A stretch of DNA of 64,000 nucleotides from Granulosicoccus antarcticus IMCC3135. GTDB lineage: Bacteria; Pseudomonadota; Gammaproteobacteria; Granulosicoccales; Granulosicoccaceae. The translations under genes and the position numbers were made by a program. The stretch covers positions 4,026,501-4,090,500 of the forward strand of contig NZ_CP018632.1 in assembly GCF_002215215.1 (NCBI RefSeq), given 5' to 3'. This document shows, one piece after another, positions 38,813-46,655 of the stretch (its first letter is position 1; every line of letters begins with the position of its first letter). The notes beneath the pieces were generated by a model, which worked only from the letters and a program-made list of their open reading frames with translations, had not been told where the DNA came from and did not search any database.

Positions 38813-39814
38813 ATGAATAGAGCTTTCAAATCATCTGAATCCTCACCGAAAAAAGGTTGGACGAACACCTTCGTTTACTGGCTGCAACACTCGGTATCCA
38901 GACGCACTCATATTGCTTTTGGCGCCGTACTGGTCATGTTCTTGTGGGCACTGTGTTTTCCACTGATCAATTACGGACTCTCCGCATCACCGCCAATGAC
39001 ATTTGCTGCACTCAGGGCTTTGATCGCAGGCGCTGTTCTGTTGGCAATCGCTCAGTTTCAGGGCAGAGCGCCTATCAGAACCGCAAGGCTCTGGGGGTGT
39101 GTCATTCTTGCCGGATTTACAGCGACTAGTCTCGGGTTTTTTGGCATGTTCTATGGTGGCGGCCTTGTCGCTCCTGGGCTTGCGACCGTGATAGGCAATA
39201 CACAACCGCTTATCGCGGCATTGCTCGCTTGGGCAGTATTGCAAGAAAGACTCTCACGTTCACAACGTTATGGGCTCATTACCGGGTTTGCTGGTGTCGT
39301 GCTTATCGGTGGCCCCAGTCTGTTTGGTACCGGGTCTCAGATTGCGGGTATGAGCTATATCCTGATAGGTGCGGTAGGTGTAGCGATCAGCAATATCGTA
39401 TTGACCCAGATTGCCGGGCGTGTCGATACTCTGCGCGCAATGGCCTGGCAATTGATCATAGGCAGTATGCCGCTGGCATTGTTGGCTTACTGGACCGAAA
39501 CCGGCAGTGCCATCATCTGGTCGTGGCCCTTCGTTGCAACTCTGCTCACACTGAGTGTGGCGGGTACCGCAGCGGCGTTTATTCTATGGTTCTGGTTGTT
39601 ACAACACGCCACGCTCAGTCGACTGAATGTGTACACCTTTCTGACCCCCGTGTTCGGCTTGGTGATGGGCGCTGCCTTTTTCTCGGAAAAAATCCCCCCG
39701 ATTGCGCTTATCGGTGTTGTAGTGAGTATAGCCGGAATCTATTGGGTCAATAAAACCGACGTGAGTCCGCCAAAAACGTTGGTGGTGGCCGAGTCCATCC
39801 AACCTCTGGAGTAG
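38813..39814 (+). CDS. EamA/DMT-family transporter
   Basis: Drug/metabolite transporter superfamily protein, 333 residues, with about ten membrane helices in two EamA repeats (about 35-165 and 175-310): WALCFPLINYGLSASPPMTF, RALIAGAVLL, and in the second repeat WQLIIGSMPLALLAYW and LTPVFGLVMGAAFFSEKIPP. A longer N-terminal cytoplasmic tail (about 30 residues) precedes the first helix. Substrates of this family (amino acids, metabolites, drugs) cannot be read from sequence. A truncated copy of its second half is at 45496-45745. Confidence 0.85.
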   Translation: MNRAFKSSESSPKKGWTNTFVYWLQHSVSRRTHIAFGAVLVMFLWALCFPLINYGLSASPPMTFAALRALIAGAVLLAIAQFQGRAPIRTARLWGCVILAGFTATSLGFFGMFYGGGLVAPGLATVIGNTQPLIAALLAWAVLQERLSRSQRYGLITGFAGVVLIGGPSLFGTGSQIAGMSYILIGAVGVAISNIVLTQIAGRVDTLRAMAWQLIIGSMPLALLAYWTETGSAIIWSWPFVATLLTLSVAGTAAAFILWFWLLQHATLSRLNVYTFLTPVFGLVMGAAFFSEKIPPIALIGVVVSIAGIYWVNKTDVSPPKTLVVAESIQPLE

Positions 39815-39834
39815 TGATTTCCTATCTGCCGATT

Positions 39835-41535
39835 CTATTCAGGGTGAACGACGTTCCCATGTTTCAGTCTTATGTCCTGCAACAGTTTAATTAACTCTGT
39901 TGAATTGTCTATAGTGAATATGTCCAACGGCTTCTCACGCCCTCGCACATGTACAGTATGTTGGGGGAGCTCTCGATAATTAACACCGATATTGCGCAAA
40001 ACATCTTTGGACACTATAAGACCGGTGCAATATTCTTTGGTTAGAGCTTCAAGTCTAGCGGCAATATTTACGATATCCCCAAGAGCGGAAACTGTCGGCG
40101 AATCGGGTGGTCCCATGGTTCCCACAATGGCATACCCGCAGTGTATGCCGATTCCAACCCTGATCGGGAATTTCAATTCTGCCGCTAACCACACGTTGAG
40201 TTTCTCCAGTCTTTGCCAGATTTCCACTACACCTTCCAATGCTTGACGACATCCGCTCTCCAGGTCACTATCCAGACCATACAAGGCCATTAGTCCATCG
40301 CCATTGAATGTGGCGTAATGGCCGTTGGTTGCATGCAGGGCGTCGGCAAGCTGTTTGAAAAACTGATTATGTATGTAGACCACATCGTAGGGTAATCTTT
40401 CCTCGCCCAGTCTGGTTGAATCTCGCATGTCTACCAACATGCAGGTGATCTGTTGCTCGTGCCCCATCAAACCAACCATAGGTGTGGAGCTATCGGGGTG
40501 CAACAATGGGGTGATCGAAATATCCTGCTGCGGCCGGAGCTGACAAGCGAGTCTCACACTAGGATTGGCGCCGATACGTTTTAAAGCGAGCATCTCCAGC
40601 GCCCCAGGCTCTGGAAGCGAAGACTTACACGCCGTAATTTTTACACGACAAGTTGTGCATCGACCTCTACCGCCACAGACTGCAGCATGCTGGATACCTG
40701 CCTCGCGAAGTGTATCCAGAATGGTCTGATTATCTCGTCCTGTTAGCTTTTTGCCAGTAGGGGTATGGAATATCAGATAACCTCCGTGATTTCTTCCCCA
40801 ATATTCCCGAATCGAACGAAAGATCAACACCGCGATCAACAGCAGCACAAATAACCACATTATCGACAATTCTAAACTTATAAGAAAATTGACTGAGACC
40901 GGGTCAGAATTCATTGTTTCCTGATGTATTTTCTGTAATACAGGTGAATCCGTTGGAAGTTGCCAGCTTTCAAGCCCTGCAGCTAGAAAACCCAGGCCAG
41001 CAAGCAATGGAATCATCAAGCACAACGGGTAGAGTACGGGCGTCCATTTTTTATACCCTCGTTTATGACGAAGCCAATAATGAATGCCCACAGACATGTG
41101 GATCCAGGCAACGCCCATCAATGCATATTGCTTAGCAATATCTACCGGCTGGCTCCACAAAATCGAAACCAATCCCGTGTAGTGCTTGTGGATATCAAGG
41201 ATTTCGTGGGAACCACGTGTAGCTGCGATATGACCAATCAACAACAAAGGCATCACAAGCGCCGTTGCGAATTGCAGCATATTCCAGGCAGGCATGCGCA
41301 GGCTACTGCGTTGAATCAATGAGACAAACATCAGCCCTGCATGAACAATAAATGCCGAATACAGCATTACGCCAAACAGCGGTATTGACCATATCGCGAA
41401 CAGAACTTTAGCTAAAGCATCCATGGCGGCCAATGAGATGATACCCAGAGCAGCATTGAGCAGATGCAGTACAAGAAAGAACGCAATGAATAATCCGCTG
41501 TATAACCGTAACCTGTGTTCTAATTTCGAGTTCAT
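39835..41535 (-). CDS. Membrane adenylate cyclase with [2Fe-2S] ferredoxin domain
   Basis: Protein of 566 residues in three parts. The N-terminal 240 residues have about six membrane helices with several in-membrane or edge histidines (LVLHLLN, FIVHAGL, LIGHIAATR, WIHMSVGIHYWL), a layout like heme-b membrane anchors. Residues about 262-345 form a plant-type ferredoxin domain with CGGRGRCTTC and a later LACQL cysteine, which would hold a [2Fe-2S] cluster. The C-terminal 200 residues are a class III cyclase (CMLVDMRDSTRLGEE, FNGDGLMALYG, LGDIVNIAARLEAL). The combination suggests redox- or oxygen-controlled cAMP synthesis. Convergent with the DMT transporter. Confidence 0.85.
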   Translation of the reverse strand: MNSKLEHRLRLYSGLFIAFFLVLHLLNAALGIISLAAMDALAKVLFAIWSIPLFGVMLYSAFIVHAGLMFVSLIQRSSLRMPAWNMLQFATALVMPLLLIGHIAATRGSHEILDIHKHYTGLVSILWSQPVDIAKQYALMGVAWIHMSVGIHYWLRHKRGYKKWTPVLYPLCLMIPLLAGLGFLAAGLESWQLPTDSPVLQKIHQETMNSDPVSVNFLISLELSIMWLFVLLLIAVLIFRSIREYWGRNHGGYLIFHTPTGKKLTGRDNQTILDTLREAGIQHAAVCGGRGRCTTCRVKITACKSSLPEPGALEMLALKRIGANPSVRLACQLRPQQDISITPLLHPDSSTPMVGLMGHEQQITCMLVDMRDSTRLGEERLPYDVVYIHNQFFKQLADALHATNGHYATFNGDGLMALYGLDSDLESGCRQALEGVVEIWQRLEKLNVWLAAELKFPIRVGIGIHCGYAIVGTMGPPDSPTVSALGDIVNIAARLEALTKEYCTGLIVSKDVLRNIGVNYRELPQHTVHVRGREKPLDIFTIDNSTELIKLLQDIRLKHGNVVHPE

Positions 41536-41604
41536 TTATGGATTGATATGGCTTTACTACCGACTATTAAGATCAACACGGAAAGTTGCTGCATAGACGA
41601 CCAT

Positions 41605-41763
41605 CTAAGGCATGCCGAACAATACTGGTTTCAACGGAGCTTCTGACAATGCATTGGCATCGGTCTCGGGAGGAGAAGCGATAGAACCCTCAGCCGGAGA
41701 GCATGCGGTTATTGTCAAACCCAGTGATAGCACCAGGGAAGCTTCAAAAGAATGGTATTTCAT
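41605..41763 (-). CDS. Small predicted lipoprotein
   Basis: A 52-residue protein from ATG 41763: signal peptide MKYHSFEASLVLSLGLTI followed by the lipobox TAC and a short acidic tail. It reads in the same direction as the cyclase but lies upstream of it. No family was recognised. The strong signal peptide supports a real gene; the short length lowers confidence. Confidence 0.45.
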   Translation of the reverse strand: MKYHSFEASLVLSLGLTITACSPAEGSIASPPETDANALSEAPLKPVLFGMP

Positions 41764-41796
41764 GTTCAGTTCGTTCAGCGTGGTGTACGCAAGCAC

Positions 41797-42600
41797 TCAC
41801 CAATCTGATCGAGCAGCTGTTCATTTTCTGACAGTTTCCACATGTGGTCCCTGAGTGTAGCAGGGATGTGCATACGAGTGGACAAGCTCGAGATCAGTAG
41901 CATCATGCGCGTCTTGTCACCGGGCCTGGATCGTTGCTATCAACGCCTGTTGAAGAATTGATACAGCTGGGGATCATATTGATATAGCTCCGCGCCTGTT
42001 AAACGTTGCCGTGATGCGTCTGTTTTCTGGTCCAACGGAACGCATCAATGAGCGAACGCTGCTGATGGCTGATGGTAAGAATATGGCCAAATCGGGTATG
42101 GCGATGAGTGTAGTGATTCACTCTTGACTATGCCGTTAGATATACTGATTCACGAAGCTTCTACCACATGCTCGTCCATCACAACGAGGAGTCGGTGGTG
42201 AACCAATTGGAAGAGTCCTAGCAATAGAGGCGTGTCATTTGTTAATAGCTGTCACGGGCTAGTTTTTAAGGTTCGACGATTGATCAAACCTGCCTCTCAC
42301 TCGGTATCAGGCTTGAGGCAAGAGTCAAACACCGTTGTGCGTCCAAATTGAGGTTGTAATTGTCATCTAAATGTTGGTTGATTGTAAGGTTACCTGACCT
42401 AGTATGAACACACCAATGCAATGATCCATCGTGCTGCTTGATGGTGGTGATGCACTTCTACGACTGACTTGATCTTAACGACAAGCTAGAGGAAAGCACG
42501 GAAACCACAGAGCTCAGAAAAGGGTTGTGCAAGATCGAACTGACGTAAGTAGGAGCGTGGCCCGCTTACAGCCATTCGTGTTATTTCGAGGGTGTATACG
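41797..42600. other. Stretch without recognisable gene
   Basis: About 800 bases. Short frames only, for example a rightward one near 42000-42120 (ERINERTLLMADGKNMAKSG), none with a known family. Likely decayed DNA plus the promoter of the BON-like gene. Confidence 0.4.
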
Positions 42601-42906
42601 ATGAAGATATTAATAGTCTCCACACTACTACTGCTGACACTGATGTCTACTCTAGTCAACGCAAAAGATACGTTGATCAAAGAGCCGGATCCGGTTCAAC
42701 AACCAGTACAGTCAGATTCGCACATTGCATGGCACGACTTTCGGGCCAGGTTAGGCAGCTACACACGAGTCCGCGCCAGCATGACTGATAGCGGAGTCAT
42801 TTCACTATGGGGATTCGTGGGCCCATTCGAGGGGGACAAGCTTGAGGTGCTGGCAAGCCGTGTGGAGGGGGCAACTAAAGTCTTAAACTATACCGGGACG
42901 AAGTAA
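42601..42906 (+). CDS. Small exported protein with BON-like domain
   Basis: Protein of 101 residues starting at ATG 42601 after a GAGGGTG site. An N-terminal signal peptide (ILIVSTLLLLTLMSTLVNA) is followed by an acidic linker and a C-terminal half resembling a BON domain (RVRASMTDSGVISLWGFVGP, ending VEGATKVLNYTG). BON domains sit in periplasmic or envelope proteins and bind membranes or polysaccharide. Only one repeat is present, while OsmY has two. No operon partner. Confidence 0.55.
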   Translation: MKILIVSTLLLLTLMSTLVNAKDTLIKEPDPVQQPVQSDSHIAWHDFRARLGSYTRVRASMTDSGVISLWGFVGPFEGDKLEVLASRVEGATKVLNYTGTK

Positions 42907-43150
42907 CCAAGCGTATCGCATGACACGAACGGAGCGACTTTAAGCATTGATGGTCAACTCCGTCGTGTCAGCCTAGATGGAATTCACGGTGCATTCAGCT
43001 AACAGAATCACCATCATCTGCCAGAATACAAAGCACACCAATGACCAAAGAAACAGCTCGGACCTTAGCCCTACTGTGTTGGCCAAATTCATCCGCTTGG
43101 CCCATGTTTTTCGCAGCAGCATGGGCAACGCTCAAGAGCGTTCGGCGATA
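42907..43150. other. Short spacer
   Basis: About 245 bases with no recognised gene, running into the IS701 remnant on its left. Confidence 0.3.
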
Positions 43151-43740
43151 GCCTGTGCTATATACCAGCGAATGGTGCTGATCGTTTCTTCAACATGACG
43201 CTGTGCTCTTTGGGGAACCCCTCGGGACGAAATCGTCGGTTATGGAAGGTTCTTTAGGTACCCGGAACTTTCTTTTAAAGCTCTCAGGATGCGTTAATCG
43301 TTGTTCGACCAGAAAGGCATAGCTTGCAAAACACAGTGTGGCATGGTGCGGAGCGCCGCCCGGATGGAAACCGCGCCAGTTACGACCCTCATAATGGTTG
43401 AGACCGATCTCGTCTTTGAGCTCCTGATAGCCACGCTCGATATGCCAACGCCTTCACGCCAAGTGAGATACTGCCATTCGCTCTCATCCAGGTTCAACGC
43501 TCTGTGCCTGCAACTCTGTGGTTCATGCCCCTTGGCATAGCACGGCCGAGTAGATCGACGTCCACGCCCCGAATAGGGCTTGGTGGGGGGGGGGGGGTAG
43601 TAATTTCACACTGGGCAGGCTCACCAGATGGGAAGGATTTACATGGAGCACATAGAGAAGTTCGAGTGCGTCCAGTCCTGCACGAAACACCGAGTCATTG
43701 CCATAAACAGAGTCTGCCAATACGACTCCAATAGCACAGT
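43151..43740 (-). pseudogene. IS701-family transposase remnant (C-terminal half)
   Basis: Leftward decayed transposase. Reading from the upstream side: LADSVYGNDSVFRAGLDALE, a proline run coded by a poly-C tract, then in shifted frames YSGRGRR and YQELKDEIGLNHYEGRNWRG, YAFLVEQRLTHPESF and VEETISTIRWYIAQAIAE. These are IS701-family C-terminal motifs. It is frame-shifted at least three times, once at the homopolymer (13 G on the + strand at about 43585-43597). The N-terminal half is missing. Confidence 0.75.
43585..43597. repeat. Poly-G run within the IS701 remnant
   Basis: A run of about 13 G (C on the coding strand of the remnant), where intact IS701 transposases have a few proline codons. 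It is the third long G/C homopolymer in the window, the others flanking the IS4-type element. Confidence 0.9.
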
Positions 43741-43928
43741 AGGACTAGGGTTCGTGAAATCAACAGGTAATTTTTAAACGCCTCCTGATTTTGACCTTGA
43801 AAGGTCATGAACTTAAGTTTACTGTCTGAAGTTAGGTATTTTAATATTGATAATTCTGTAGTCGTATTTTAACGAATTGCAATACTTTCATTTAACGGAT
43901 CACAAATCAGCACGTGGAGAATTTATAA

Positions 43929-45146
43929 ATGAAAAATAACAAAAGATTGATGACTGTCAAGGTGATGACTTCTGCTGCGATGCTTTGCATTTCAGGACAG
44001 GCGAGTGCCATGAAGATAGTAGGCAACGCAAGCGACAGTTCGGATCTTGCTGGGTTCGAGCTTGAGATTTATGGGTATGCGCGACTGAACGCAAGTTATG
44101 ATATTGACGAGGACATCAGCTCAGGTGCTCGGGCTGGAAACTTCAGCCTGATAAACACGGGTTCTGCAGAAGATAACGAGATTACCGGGATCTTTGGGGC
44201 AGACGCATACCAGACTCGAATCGGTATTCTCAGCACTCATTCGTCGGGCCTTAAAATAAAAGTTGAAGCTGACTTTGAAACCAATGGAAACGGCCTCCGA
44301 CTTCGTCATGCATATGGCGAGTACATGGGTATCCTGGCCGGGCAGAACTGGTCAAACTTTACCAGCTTCGTCGGCTACACGCCGGTGCTCGATTTTGATG
44401 CACTACCCGGCAGCCCCGGTGCCCAGTTCCGCACTCCGCAAGTGAGATATACCATGGGCCCACTGGCGTTATCCATTGAAGAACCGCTCAGCTATAACGG
44501 GCTTATCGAAAGTAACGGCCCACCGGACCCAGTCGATGGAACGCGGTCAGTTGGCGACAATGAAGACGAAAAGGATAGCCTGCCCGTATTCGCCGCGCGC
44601 TTCGAAGACACTGCAGGGTCAGTGTCCTACTCGGCAGCTGCCATGGTGAGAAAAGTAGATTATGACAACGGCACTACAGACGATAGCGCAGTCGGGTACG
44701 GAGCGTTCGGAGCGGTCAGCCTGGCATTGACGGACACCGTCACCCTGCACGGAGCAATCAACTATGTGAAAGGTGGTGGTGTCTACCTCTATCGATCGGG
44801 CGAAAACTACGCGGCCGTTGATGGATACGTTACCGAAAACGGTGATCTTGAGCTTATTGGCGGATATGGTGGCACACTGGGTGTATCTGTTGATGTTGGA
44901 CCCGGCTCAGTCAATGTAGGCTACGGTTTCACTGAAGTTGACTGGGATGACGGTGAAAAAGACCTGGGGGCGGACGCTGTTGCCGACAGACATGAAAACA
45001 ACAGCTCGATTCTGGCGAACTATCAATGGAGTCCTATTAATCAAGTGGTTTTCGGCATAGAGTACGGATACTTCAAGGTTGAAGAGGTCGGCGGGGATGA
45101 AGGCGACGCTAACCGTCTCCTGTTTGCTGCTCAGTACAACTTCTAA
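43929..45146 (+). CDS. DcaP-like outer-membrane porin
   Basis: Outer-membrane protein of 405 residues. Signal peptide MTSAAMLCISGQASA-type, then a beta-barrel rich in alternating hydrophobic residues, ending in the aromatic C-terminus AAQYNF. Layout (GYARLNASYDIDEDISSG early, AYGEYMGILAGQNWSNFTSF) resembles DcaP-like trimeric porins, which take up dicarboxylates and other anions. A GGAG site precedes the ATG. It has a clear intrinsic terminator and stands alone, flanked on both sides by pieces of an IS701 3' end in direct orientation, which suggests it moved or was rearranged with them. Confidence 0.75.
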   Translation: MKNNKRLMTVKVMTSAAMLCISGQASAMKIVGNASDSSDLAGFELEIYGYARLNASYDIDEDISSGARAGNFSLINTGSAEDNEITGIFGADAYQTRIGILSTHSSGLKIKVEADFETNGNGLRLRHAYGEYMGILAGQNWSNFTSFVGYTPVLDFDALPGSPGAQFRTPQVRYTMGPLALSIEEPLSYNGLIESNGPPDPVDGTRSVGDNEDEKDSLPVFAARFEDTAGSVSYSAAAMVRKVDYDNGTTDDSAVGYGAFGAVSLALTDTVTLHGAINYVKGGGVYLYRSGENYAAVDGYVTENGDLELIGGYGGTLGVSVDVGPGSVNVGYGFTEVDWDDGEKDLGADAVADRHENNSSILANYQWSPINQVVFGIEYGYFKVEEVGGDEGDANRLLFAAQYNF

Positions 45147-45165
45147 CGCTCTTGGGGTGGCTGGA

Positions 45166-45199
45166 AACTGCCTTGGACCTGACGGTCAGGGCAGTTTTT
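45166..45199 (+). terminator. Intrinsic terminator of the porin gene
   Basis: GC-rich inverted repeat (AACTGCC..GGACC and GGTC..GGCAGTT around TGAC) followed by TTTTT, starting 20 bases after the porin stop. Confidence 0.75.
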
Positions 45200-45324
45200 C
45201 GTTAAGCGTGCTGGAGGACATCGTACCTGTCCGGCATCGTCACTCGCGATCACCAGGTCCTTGCAATAAACCATGGCCCAGCACATTACCCACTGGCGTA
45301 TGGATATATCGATACCATATTATA

Positions 45325-45495
45325 GTCTGTGCAATATACCAGCGAATGGTACTGATTGATTCTTCAACATGACGCTGTGCTCTTTGGGGAGCCCCTCGGG
45401 ACTAAATCTTCGGGTATGGAAGGTTCTTTTGATACTCGGGACTTTTTTCAAAGCTCTCAGAATGCGTTAATCGCTGCCCGACCAGAAAAGCATAG
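45325..45495 (-). pseudogene. Second copy of the IS701 3' end
   Basis: About 171 bases matching 43151-43322 with scattered differences (for example ATATACCAGCGAATGGT and TTCAACATGACGCTGTGCTC shared exactly). Same orientation as the first copy, so the porin gene lies between direct repeats. It ends abruptly at the join to the transporter fragment. Confidence 0.8.
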
Positions 45496-45745
45496 TGACC
45501 CAGATTGCCGGGCGTGTTGATACTCTGCGCGCAATGGCTTGGCAATTGATCATAGGCAGTGCACCGCTGGCATTACTGGCTTACTGGACCAAAAGCGGCA
45601 GTGCCATCATCTGGTCGTGGCCGTTCGTTGTCGCTCTGCTCACACTGAGTGTGTACACCTTTCTGACCCCCGTGTTCGGTTTGGTGATGGGCGCTGCCTT
45701 TTTCTCGGAACAAATCCCCCCGATTGCGTTTATTGGTGTTGATAA
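45496..45745 (+). pseudogene. Truncated copy of the EamA transporter gene
   Basis: Matches 39402 to about 39720 in the intact transporter gene (TGACCCAGATTGCCGGGCGTG onward), with scattered differences. A 72-base, in-frame deletion removed the stretch between TGAGTGTG and TGAATGTG, which look like the short repeats that caused it. The left end is joined directly to the IS701 fragment and homology ends after ATTGGTGTTG. Only the second half of the protein is represented and no start is present. Confidence 0.85.
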
Positions 45746-45902
45746 ACAATCGGTATAGATTCCGGAATCTTTTCGTCATTCAACCTCAGCTACAGTGTGT
45801 ATCGAGTCGAAAACAATTGGAATTAACCAGATTGATTTTACAACTTTCACCGATTGCTACCATTTTTGTTGTTTGCGTTTAGATTCACAGGAGTAGGTAA
45901 AA

Positions 45903-46229
45903 ATGAAGACTGTTATTTCAACGGGTGTATTGACTCTTCTATCAGGTAGTTCCTTGACGGCGATGGCCGATCAAGGTGCATGGTATTCCTCTGATCATAT
46001 GTGGGGTTCAGGTGGCTGGATGTGGGGGTCTATGTTCATGTGGATAATACTAGTCGCGCTCGCGATACTGGGCATCTTCACGTTTTCTAAATAACGCCTA
46101 TCACCCGATACCAATCAGACGATGGTGACCACGCCTTTGGATCTATTGAAAGCACGTTATGCTAAAGGTGAGATCAATCAACAAGAGTACGAATCACACA
46201 AAAAACCTTGCAATCGTAAGAACACCTAG
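45903..46229 (+). pseudogene. SHOCT-domain membrane protein interrupted by one stop codon
   Basis: The first 63 codons (start preceded by AGGAGTAGG) encode a signal-like segment, a Trp/Met/Gly-rich stretch WGSGGWMWGSMFMW and a membrane helix. A TAA at 46092 interrupts it, but the same frame continues to 46229 and reads TPLDLLKARYAKGEINQQEY, a SHOCT domain. Intact relatives are single short proteins with one helix followed by SHOCT, so I infer a nonsense change in one codon. The upstream part alone could still be made as a 63-residue peptide. Confidence 0.75.
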
Positions 46230-46385
46230 TGTTGTGGTTGATTACCTGCTTGGTTGAACCATCCTGCATAGATGGTTGATCGTCGAGATCAAGTACGCAA
46301 CACAGCCCACTATGCGAGGCTTGATCGGGAAGAGCCCTGAGAGCACGTTTTCACACAGACATAAGCCTAAAAACGGATATTCCCT

Positions 46386-46655
46386 ATGTCAGATCCAAAA
46401 CCCATTCGCATCTATCCAGTTGGTATGTCTCTTGGCATCTTGCTGGCCTTCAGTTTTGCACTCTGTGTGGTGTTCGGACTGCTTTTTCCGGTGGCCACGA
46501 TGTATCAGGCATGGTTGCCGTTGCTGCCAGGCGTAAGCTGGATCAGCTGGCCGAGCTTTCTGCTCGGACTGGTCGAAACCTTTGCCTATGGCTGGTACAT
46601 CGCCGTCATCGTTGTGCCCGCGTTGAACTTCTTCGCACCGAGGGCAACGGCATGA
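46386..46655 (+). CDS. DUF5676-family membrane protein
   Basis: Protein of 89 residues with two membrane helices (about 15-38 and 58-82): GILLAFSFALCVVFGLLFPV and LLGLVETFAYGWYIAVIVVP. Matches the DUF5676 family, seen in metal- and stress-related islands. Its stop overlaps the start of the next gene (ATGA), so the two are coupled. Function unknown. A decayed copy lies at 38485-38640. Confidence 0.75.
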   Translation: MSDPKPIRIYPVGMSLGILLAFSFALCVVFGLLFPVATMYQAWLPLLPGVSWISWPSFLLGLVETFAYGWYIAVIVVPALNFFAPRATA

